Source: Chlamydiota bacterium
Lineage (GTDB): Bacteria; Chlamydiota; Chlamydiia; Chlamydiales; Rhabdochlamydiaceae
DNA length: 12,299 nt
NCBI GenBank assembly: GCA_023265495.1
Contig: JAHFTP010000032.1
Span: 1 to 12,299, forward strand
Direction: 5' to 3'
Shown: positions 7,564 through 12,299 of the stretch, piece by piece
How the letters are laid out: each line of letters begins with the position of its first letter
Numbering within the stretch: position 1 is the first letter of the stretch
The notes under the pieces: model-generated
What the model was told of the DNA's origin: nothing
Seen by the model: the letters and a program-made list of their open reading frames with translations, nothing else
Databases searched by the model: none
Program-made: the position numbers and the translations under genes

Positions 7564-8898
7564 ATGCAAGAAGACAGAAACCCAACAACACAAGAAGTAG
7601 AAAACACCTTACAACCTCCTGTAGAAGCCAGGCCTCCCGAATCTATCACAAAAATCGCTGATCTCCAGCGAATGAATATTGATCAGCTCACACAATTTGC
7701 AAGAAATATAGGGCTGAAAAATCTCGGGGCCCTAACCAAGTCACAGCTTGTCTTTGAAAGTGTCAAATTCCTCTCTGAAAAGCCGACTGAAGTGTTAGTT
7801 GGAGAAGGTGTGTTGGAGGTGCTGCCCGACGGCTTTGGATTTCTACGCTCCCCTAACTACAACTATCTCCCTTCTGCTGAAGACATCTACGTCTCTCCTG
7901 CCCAGATTAGACGCTTCGATTTAAAAAAAGGGGACACCGTTTACGGGACGATACGCTCTCCTAAAGAAAAGGAAAAATATTTTGCCCTATTAAAAGTAGA
8001 GAAGATCAACGGCTGCGCCCCAGAAAAAGCGCGCGATAGGATTCTCTTTGAAAACTTGACTCCGCTCTATCCTAGTAAACGTCTTGTGATGGAGACGAAC
8101 AAAGAGAACATGACAACCAGAGTACTTGACCTGGCAGCGCCTATAGGCATGGGACAGAGGGCTCTTATCGTAGCGCCCCCTCGCTCCGGGAAGACGATCA
8201 TCATGCAAAATATCGCCAATTCCATAGCAAAAAACAACCCTGATGTCGTGTTAATCGTTCTTCTTATCGACGAGCGTCCGGAGGAAGTAACGGACATGAT
8301 TCGCAGCGTCAAGGGAGAGGTGATTTCTTCTACCTTCGATGAGCCTCCTGAAAGACACGTGCAAATCGCTGAGATGGCCATAGAAAAGGCAAGACGCCTA
8401 GTAGAGTACCACCACGATGTGGTCATCTTGCTAGACAACATCACAAGGCTTGCAAGGGCCTATAATACCGTGCAACCCCACTCAGGAAAAATATTAACCG
8501 GCGGCGTCGATGCCAACGCTTTGCACAAGCCAAAGAGATTTTTTGGAGCAGCGAGAAATGTGGAAGAAGGAGGATCCCTTACTATCATTGCTACTGCCCT
8601 GATAGAGACAGGATCTCGCATGGATGAGGTGATCTTTGAGGAATTCAAGGGCACAGGAAACATGGAGCTTGTCCTAGACAGACGCCTAGCAGATCGAAGA
8701 GTGTTCCCTGCTATAGACCTCATTAAGAGCGGAACAAGAAAAGAAGAGCTTCTTTTCCACAAAGAAGAGCTAGAAAAAGTCTATCTCATGAGACAAGCGC
8801 TTGCCGATCTCGCCCCTCTTGATGCGATGAACCTCCTGCTTAGCAGGCTGAAAAAAACCAATAGCAACGTTGAATTCCTCCTCTCCATGAAGGAATAG
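7564..8898 (+). CDS. rho: Transcription termination factor Rho
   Basis: A hexameric RNA-dependent ATPase/helicase that releases transcripts at Rho-dependent terminators. It has 444 residues, slightly longer than E. coli Rho (419) because of about 30 polar, Pro/Glu-rich N-terminal residues. Domains in order: the N-terminal helical domain (DLQRMNIDQLTQFARNIG, 33-50); the RNA-binding cold-shock-like domain with EVLPDGFGFLRS (85-96) and DIYVSPAQIRRF; the ATPase with Walker A APPRSGKT (204-211), IDERPEEV, Walker B VVILLDN (286-292), the R-loop region KILTGGVD, and the C-terminal block TALIETGSRMDEVIFEEFKGTGNMEL. All look intact. AAGGAG at 7547-7552 is an unusually long 11 nt from the ATG, and sits in a 15-nt loop between GTTCA (7534-7538) and TGAAC (7554-7558), perhaps by chance. 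It is the last gene of the cluster, followed at once by a strong palindrome. Confidence 0.97.
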   Translation: MQEDRNPTTQEVENTLQPPVEARPPESITKIADLQRMNIDQLTQFARNIGLKNLGALTKSQLVFESVKFLSEKPTEVLVGEGVLEVLPDGFGFLRSPNYNYLPSAEDIYVSPAQIRRFDLKKGDTVYGTIRSPKEKEKYFALLKVEKINGCAPEKARDRILFENLTPLYPSKRLVMETNKENMTTRVLDLAAPIGMGQRALIVAPPRSGKTIIMQNIANSIAKNNPDVVLIVLLIDERPEEVTDMIRSVKGEVISSTFDEPPERHVQIAEMAIEKARRLVEYHHDVVILLDNITRLARAYNTVQPHSGKILTGGVDANALHKPKRFFGAARNVEEGGSLTIIATALIETGSRMDEVIFEEFKGTGNMELVLDRRLADRRVFPAIDLIKSGTRKEELLFHKEELEKVYLMRQALADLAPLDAMNLLLSRLKKTNSNVEFLLSMKE

Positions 8899-8907
8899 TT
8901 CCTTTTT

Positions 8908-8945
8908 ATGGATGGCAAAGCACTTGCAAGTGCTTTGCCATCCAT
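8908..8945. terminator. Perfect 38-bp palindrome between convergent genes, probable two-way terminator hairpin
   Basis: The left arm ATGGATGGCAAAGCACTTG is matched without error by its reverse complement, giving a 38-bp perfect palindrome centred between 8926 and 8927. In RNA it would form a 17-bp stem with a TGCA loop on either strand. It starts 9 nt after the rho stop and ends 11 nt before the stop of the convergent minus-strand gene. Neither side has a following T-run (plus strand: GTAACAAG; minus strand: AAAAAGGAAC), so it is not a textbook intrinsic terminator. A role in ending or protecting both transcripts is the likeliest reading. Confidence 0.6.
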
Positions 8946-8956
8946 GTAACAAGCTT

Positions 8957-9424
8957 CTACCAACTGCCTCTTCGTATTTTTTCCCGGTGCTGTATTTTTG
9001 GACTACACTTTGGACGCTCTATTGGGGACCCAACAGGACTTTTGTTGTCGTTAAAGCGATTGATAACAATGGGGGTCACTAGTTTTGCCGACTCTACCAT
9101 CCCAACTGTCGGCTCACTAGCCACTCTTGTCATAGTGCTCGATTTTGGACTCTCAGCCGTTTGCATGCGGACAAGACGATCTATCACTTGCGCGGTTGCA
9201 ACAAATCGCTCTTCCGGATGCAACTGGAAATCCAGGTATAAACGTTTTACATCCTCTACTGTAGCGGGCTTTGCTTCCGGGCGGAGAACGCAATACTCGC
9301 GCAAAACAAGCTGACTGAACTTGCGGCCCAATGGAGATGCTAGGCTCTCCATAGCAAGATCAGCCTCTCTTAAGTCGGCAACCGTTTTCACTCTAACAAC
9401 CTGTGCATGACAAGACACTCTCAT
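8957..9424 (-). CDS. Unknown small protein, paralogue of its upstream neighbour
   Basis: I do not recognise this 155-residue protein. The start is set by an excellent AAGGAGG (plus-strand 9430-9436) 5 nt before the ATG at 9424; an upstream ATG at 9487 would add 21 residues not shared with the paralogue and lacks such a site. Residues 1-90 align with residues 1-88 of the protein encoded at 9559-10053: shared elements are VxRVxTVAD, MxSL, RxFSxLVLxEY and a later HxEERxxAxAxVxxRL. After residue 90 the sequence is Ser/Pro/Lys/Arg-rich (KSPVGSPIERPKCSPK, ending HREKIRRGSW) and looks disordered and basic. No signal peptide, membrane segment or enzyme motif is visible. It may have its own promoter, because a terminator-like hairpin separates it from the upstream paralogue. 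It could be a lineage-specific, perhaps secreted, protein, but nothing here shows that. Confidence 0.7.
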   Translation of the reverse strand: MRVSCHAQVVRVKTVADLREADLAMESLASPLGRKFSQLVLREYCVLRPEAKPATVEDVKRLYLDFQLHPEERFVATAQVIDRLVRMQTAESPKSSTMTRVASEPTVGMVESAKLVTPIVINRFNDNKSPVGSPIERPKCSPKIQHREKIRRGSW

Positions 9425-9452
9425 ATAAGCCTCCTTCTGAGTTAGATCGACC

Positions 9453-9484
9453 AAAATACTGAGCCAATCGCAACCGATTGTCAA
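9453..9484 (-). promoter_or_regulatory. Possible promoter of the 155-aa gene
   Basis: Read on the minus strand, a perfect TTGACA (plus 9479-9484) is followed after 20 nt by TATTTT (plus 9453-9458). The spacer is longer than the usual 16-18, so assignment is weak; with a 17-nt spacer the -10 would be CAGTAT. It lies between the upstream gene's terminator and the strong Shine-Dalgarno of the 155-aa gene. Confidence 0.3.
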
Positions 9485-9488
9485 CAAT
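9465..9488. repeat. Two overlapping small dyads around the TTGACA element
   Basis: CAATCG-CAAC-CGATTG occupies 9465-9480 and ATTGT-CA-ACAAT occupies 9477-9488 on the plus strand. They overlap each other and the TTGACA (minus strand). This could be an operator. Dyads this short also arise by chance in A/T-rich DNA. Confidence 0.35.
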
Positions 9489-9502
9489 ATTTTTATACGA
9501 TC

Positions 9503-9544
9503 TTAATAAAAAGAGAGCAGGCAGAATACAACCCATTCTGCCTG
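9503..9544 (-). terminator. Intrinsic terminator of the 164-aa gene
   Basis: On the minus strand, CAGGCAGAAT and ATTCTGCCTG (plus 9518-9527 and 9535-9544) form a perfect 10-bp stem with a 7-nt loop, followed by GCTCTCTTTTTATTAAG. The hairpin begins 15 nt after the stop codon of the gene at 9559-10053. This is the best intrinsic terminator in the window and argues that the two paralogues are not simply one transcript. Confidence 0.8.
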
Positions 9545-9558
9545 AGAACATAGACTAT

Positions 9559-10053
9559 TTACCCATGATGTCCACTACCGACAACTACGTGTCTAGTAAG
9601 AGGAGCAGAGGAAGGCACAAAAGCAGAACGAGATCTTGCAGACGCGTATAACTCCGCTATTGTGTTACGAAGAGTCACCATCTCTAAATCACGGGTTACC
9701 CTCTCACGTTGCGCCGCATCCCGCATTCGATCCACCTCTGAGCGCGTATCAGATAAGGCAGTTTGGAGAACACGAATTCGATCTGCTTGCGCTTCCACTT
9801 TGTTGAAATACAGACGTTGCACCACATTTGCCATCGCAATAACACGCTCTTCTCCATGTTCTGTAAAGTGGCTGCGCGACCAATCTCCCGGCTCACTTCT
9901 AACAAGCCCTTTTTTACTGCACTCGGCATAATACTCCCCTAAAACCAGATAACTAAAACGAGAACCCTCAGGAACCAAAGACTTCATAGAATCATCTAAC
10001 CTTTCCTGATCTGCTACAGTATGAACCCTACTCACATAAAACTCCGTTGTCAT
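9559..10053 (-). CDS. Unknown small protein with C-terminal coiled coil, paralogue of its downstream neighbour
   Basis: I do not recognise this 164-residue protein. Its N-terminal part (MTTEFYVSRVHTVAD, MKSL, SRFSYLVLGEYY at 31-42, HGEERVIAMANVVQRL at 66-81) aligns with the 155-aa protein encoded just downstream, so the two form a tandem duplicated family. From about residue 84 to 140 it is strongly helical and charged (VEAQADRIRVLQTALSD, then RSEVDRMRD and LEMVTLRNTIAEL), a likely coiled coil and possible oligomerisation part. The end is short, Ser/Pro-rich then GSGHHG. There is no signal peptide or membrane segment. The ATG at 10053 has only a weak Shine-Dalgarno (CAGG, 5 nt away). The gene ends in a clear terminator (9503-9544). 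Function is unknown. Confidence 0.75.
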   Translation of the reverse strand: MTTEFYVSRVHTVADQERLDDSMKSLVPEGSRFSYLVLGEYYAECSKKGLVRSEPGDWSRSHFTEHGEERVIAMANVVQRLYFNKVEAQADRIRVLQTALSDTRSEVDRMRDAAQRERVTRDLEMVTLRNTIAELYASARSRSAFVPSSAPLTRHVVVGSGHHG

Positions 10054-10084
10054 AAAAACCTGCTAAAGTTTTTTTTGCGCAGCT

Positions 10085-10090
10085 AGTATA
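10085..10090 (-). promoter_or_regulatory. Possible -10 element of the 164-aa gene
   Basis: Read on the minus strand this is TATACT, 31 nt before the ATG at 10053. The stretch 16-17 bases further upstream is only T-rich (TTTCTT), not a good -35. It is the best candidate in the 102-nt gap, with modest support. Confidence 0.35.
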
Positions 10091-10155
10091 TGACGAATAA
10101 AGGTTAAAGAAACGAACTAAAGTAATTTTTGTGATTTTTAAATATTTACTCCCTG

Positions 10156-10689
10156 TCAGGAGCTGCTTAACAAGCTATTTTGTTTTTTAATCACCTGTAA
10201 AATAGCAGAAACAAAGGCGGGCAAGTCTTCCGGAGTTCTCGCACTGACTAAATTGTGATCTATGACAACCTCCTGATCTATCCAGATAGCTCCGGCATTT
10301 TCCATATCATCTTTTATGGCAGAAAATGAGGTGACTTTCTTTCCTTTAAGGATTTTTGCTGAAATAAGAACCCAGCCTCCATGACAAATGAAGGAAATGC
10401 ATTTCTTTTGCTGATGAAAGTCGCGAACAAGCTCTAAAACCTTATGATAGCGCCTTAGCCTATCTGGAGCATATCCCCCAGGAATGAGCAGGGCATCAAA
10501 ATCTTGCGCTTGTGGCTCTTCAAGCTCCATATCGCTATGGCAGGGATATCCATGTTTTCCTATGTAGGTATGGTTGGATTTTGGGCCTGCTATCAACGCA
10601 CCTATTCCTTCCTCTTGCAGACGCATTTTGGGATACCAAAGCTCGAGCTCTTCATACGTATCATCAACTAAAATCAAAACCTTTTTCAT
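10156..10689 (-). CDS. DJ-1/PfpI superfamily protein (class I glutamine amidotransferase-like fold)
   Basis: A cytosolic 177-residue single-domain protein of the PfpI/YhbO branch of the DJ-1 superfamily, members of which have been reported as stress-linked proteases, glyoxalases or deglycases; the exact reaction here is not decided by sequence. The start MKKVLILVDDTYEELEL is typical: first beta-strand, then the conserved acidic residue (E14 or E15). DALLIPGGYAPDRLRR (65-80) is the family's 'PGG' turn. The nucleophile elbow is ICHGGWVLISA (101-111) with Cys102 followed by His103. The end contains LVSARTPEDLPAF (147-159), the usual family C-terminal motif. Length is normal and no key residue is missing. 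No clear Shine-Dalgarno is next to the ATG; the 5' leader instead carries a G/C-rich inverted repeat. It stands alone, divergent from oppA, with a 102-nt gap to the next minus-strand gene. Confidence 0.9.
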   Translation of the reverse strand: MKKVLILVDDTYEELELWYPKMRLQEEGIGALIAGPKSNHTYIGKHGYPCHSDMELEEPQAQDFDALLIPGGYAPDRLRRYHKVLELVRDFHQQKKCISFICHGGWVLISAKILKGKKVTSFSAIKDDMENAGAIWIDQEVVIDHNLVSARTPEDLPAFVSAILQVIKKQNSLLSSS

Positions 10690-10752
10690 GATTTTTCTCG
10701 CGCCCTACCCCCAGCGCGCCCCTCTATTTCTTCGCATTTTGGAAGGAAAGAC

Positions 10753-10779
10753 ATTCTAATGCAATGGAAATTTTTACAA
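10753..10779 (-). promoter_or_regulatory. Possible promoter of the DJ-1/PfpI gene
   Basis: Read on the minus strand, TTGTAA (plus 10774-10779) and TAGAAT (plus 10753-10758) are separated by 15 nt, shorter than usual. It is the best candidate in the divergent gap on this strand. Transcription would start near 10746, giving a leader of about 55-60 nt that includes a G/C-rich inverted repeat (CGCGC 10699-10703, GCGCG 10714-10718). Confidence 0.3.
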
Positions 10780-10828
10780 GGCTAAGAGCCCAACTTGCTC
10801 ATGGCAAAACTTTACCACATCTTTACCA

Positions 10829-10857
10829 TTTACAAATAAAATAAGGTGTCATATTTT
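10829..10857 (+). promoter_or_regulatory. Promoter of the oppA-like gene
   Basis: TTTACA (10829-10834) and TATTTT (10852-10857) are separated by exactly 17 nt. Transcription should start near 10864, giving a leader of about 40 nt to the ATG at 10904. This is the best-formed promoter in the window. An inverted repeat brackets its -10. Confidence 0.55.
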
Positions 10858-10887
10858 CCTGTTACCTTTATCATGCACACCTTATTT
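10839..10887. repeat. 11-bp inverted repeat bracketing the oppA -10 element
   Basis: AAATAAGGTGT (10839-10849) and its exact reverse complement ACACCTTATTT (10877-10887) are 38 bp apart, start to start. The left arm lies in the promoter spacer and the right arm just after the expected start of transcription, so the arms cannot both be in that RNA. A DNA-level operator with two half-sites is the likelier reading. An exact 11-bp pair this close is hard to dismiss as chance, but no regulator is known for it. Confidence 0.55.
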
Positions 10888-10903
10888 ACAGGACTTACAA
10901 ATC

Positions 10904-12299
10904 ATGTGTTTTACAGTGAGAGCAGTACTTCTCTTAGCGTGTTTACTTGTCTCCTGTCAACAGTCCTCTTTATTCCCTCCCACCCAAAAAAAAGAGTTAA
11001 GACTGAGCATCCCGGAAGAACCCACAACCTTAGACCCTCGCAAAGGAGGGGATACTATATCCTCTCACCTCCAATTCTTATTATTCGAAGGGCTCACAAG
11101 GCTCAATCCAAATGGAAGCACCTCCCCAGCACAGGCGTACAAAATAGAGATCTCTCCAGATAAAAAGACCTACACTTTCCATCTAGGGAATACCAAATGG
11201 TCTGACGGAAGCGCCGTTACGGCCTATGATTTTGAGAAAGCATGGAAAGATATTTTATCTCCAAACTTTCCAGCGCCTAATGCGCACCTTCTTTACTCCA
11301 TAAAAAATGCAGAAAGTGTAAAAAAAGGAAGACTTCCCGCCAGAGAGGTTGGAATAAGGCCGATAGATGAAAACACCTTAGTCGTTGAATTAGAACAACC
11401 TACACCCTATTTTCTCCAGCTCATTTCTTTTTGTGTATTTTTTCCTGTGAATAGAGCACTGGACAACACACACCCAGACTGGGCCTTTGAAGCGAATAAA
11501 CATTTCATCTGCAACGGGCCATTTGTGTTACAGAAGTGGAAACATCACAACGAGATTGTGGTCACCAAAAACAACTATTATAGAGAACCCGGCGACATTC
11601 ACCTCGACTCCATACATCTGAGCATCATTAGCAATGAGATGACGGCTATGCAAATGTATGAAAATGGAGAATTAGACTTTGTAGGTCCCCCCTTTTCTTA
11701 TCTGCCGATAGACGCTCTCGTGGCGTTGCACCAGAGCAAGGCCTTGCAGACATGTCCTGCTGCTGGCTCTACAATCATCACTTTTAATACAGAGACTTTT
11801 CCCTTCAGCAATGCAAATATAAGGAAAGCCTTTGCTTACGCAATTAATAGAGAAGAGATTGTTCAAAACATCACCCAGCTTGATGAACAAGTGGCCACCG
11901 ACGCAGTGCCTCCTATATTAAAAAACAATGTAAGCCGCCATTTCTTCCAAGACAACACCCCACTTTTAGCTCTTATTCATCTGGAAAAAGGACTCGAAGA
12001 ACTGAACATAGACAAGTCGGAGCTAAGCGGCCTTTCCTTTCTTTACTCGTCAGGAGACATGCAACATCAAGTAGCGCAAGTTCTGCAACAACAATGGGCA
12101 CAAATTCTAGGGATAGCTGTCAAACTAGAAAGTACAGAGCATAAGACCTTGCTAGAGAGGCTGACGAAACGAAACTATGTGTTTGCACAGACTATTTGGC
12201 GTGCACAATACCATGACGCCATGAACATTCTAGAGCGATTCAAATTCAAAGACAACCCAAAGAACTACGCATCTTGGGACAATAAAATATTCCAAGAAT
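10904..12299 (+). CDS. oppA: Oligopeptide ABC transporter substrate-binding lipoprotein, OppA-type (3' end outside window)
   Basis: The periplasmic peptide-binding part of an ABC importer (SBP_bac_5 family). From ATG 10904 the frame stays open to the window edge: 465 codons, against about 520-545 residues for complete relatives, so some 60-80 residues are missing. The N-terminus MCFTVRAVLLLACLLVSC is a lipoprotein signal with lipobox LVSC, so Cys18 should be lipidated. Family features follow: LSIPEEPTTLDPR (34-46), LFEGLTRLNPNG, the signature YTFHLGNTKWSDGSAVTAYDF (90-110), CNGPFVLQKW (203-212) and FNTETFPFSNANIRKAFAYAINR. A plausible promoter lies at 10829-10857; the Shine-Dalgarno is weak. 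Chlamydiae usually carry several OppA paralogues, one way such bacteria take up host peptides, so which peptide class this binds is open. A run of eight A (10986-10993) lies just after the lipobox. Confidence 0.93.
   Translation, partial: MCFTVRAVLLLACLLVSCQQSSLFPPTQKKELRLSIPEEPTTLDPRKGGDTISSHLQFLLFEGLTRLNPNGSTSPAQAYKIEISPDKKTYTFHLGNTKWSDGSAVTAYDFEKAWKDILSPNFPAPNAHLLYSIKNAESVKKGRLPAREVGIRPIDENTLVVELEQPTPYFLQLISFCVFFPVNRALDNTHPDWAFEANKHFICNGPFVLQKWKHHNEIVVTKNNYYREPGDIHLDSIHLSIISNEMTAMQMYENGELDFVGPPFSYLPIDALVALHQSKALQTCPAAGSTIITFNTETFPFSNANIRKAFAYAINREEIVQNITQLDEQVATDAVPPILKNNVSRHFFQDNTPLLALIHLEKGLEELNIDKSELSGLSFLYSSGDMQHQVAQVLQQQWAQILGIAVKLESTEHKTLLERLTKRNYVFAQTIWRAQYHDAMNILERFKFKDNPKNYASWDNKIFQE

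Noticed and set aside
8067..8444. Minus-strand open frame of 125 aa opposite rho
   Set aside because: It overlaps the conserved ATPase core of rho; its Ser/Thr/Met-rich composition is that of an antisense reading of a conserved gene, and it has no start context.
9425..9487. Longer start (ATG 9487) for the 155-aa unknown protein
   Set aside because: The extra 21 residues have no counterpart in the paralogue, and a strong AAGGAGG sits directly before the inner ATG at 9424.
10149..10162. Small inverted repeat CTCC/GGAG at the end of the DJ-1/PfpI gene
   Set aside because: Only a 4-bp stem, overlapping the stop codon and followed by mixed A/T instead of a T-run.
10846..11163. Plus-strand open frame of 105 aa overlapping the start of the oppA-like gene
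   Set aside because: It is out of frame with the OppA protein, which has a full lipoprotein signal and family signatures across the same bases.

Overview
The window looks like part of the chromosome of a chlamydia-related bacterium (order Chlamydiales, more likely an amoeba-associated or 'environmental' lineage than Chlamydia itself). Four adjacent co-oriented genes, sppA, polA, coaE and rho, match from memory the neighbourhood sohB-polA-coaE-rho of Chlamydia trachomatis. The rest (inverse-autotransporter surface proteins, a small unknown protein pair, a DJ-1/PfpI protein, an OppA-like lipoprotein) is accessory content. The genus cannot be fixed from the sequence alone.

Layout. Positions 1-3118 hold two tandem paralogous genes for large surface proteins: the 3' end of one, cut by the window edge, and one complete. 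The complete protein has an N-terminal inverse-autotransporter (intimin/invasin-type) beta-barrel followed by a beta-helix-like passenger. The two genes share an almost identical stretch at the start of the passenger and a conserved C-terminal cap, with a diverged middle. Positions 3183-8898 hold the housekeeping cluster: an SppA-type membrane peptidase, DNA polymerase I with all three domains intact, dephospho-CoA kinase and transcription terminator Rho. Gaps are short (2 to 43 nt), which fits one transcript. A hairpin overlaps the only Shine-Dalgarno-like sequence of polA. A perfect 38-bp palindrome fills most of the gap between rho and the convergent genes that follow.

Positions 8957-10689 are on the minus strand. 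They hold two adjacent small genes (155 and 164 aa) that are clearly paralogous in their first ~90 residues, have unrelated C-terminal tails and match no family I recognise; then a DJ-1/PfpI-superfamily protein. A divergent intergenic region (10690-10903) follows, with a good promoter and an 11-bp inverted repeat around its -10 element. It drives a plus-strand OppA-type peptide-binding lipoprotein that runs off the right edge (465 codons visible).

No tRNA, rRNA, CRISPR array, insertion sequence or integrase was seen, and there is no gene-free stretch longer than 300 bases. The least explained items are the small paralogue pair, the mosaic conservation of the two surface genes, and the oppA inverted repeat.
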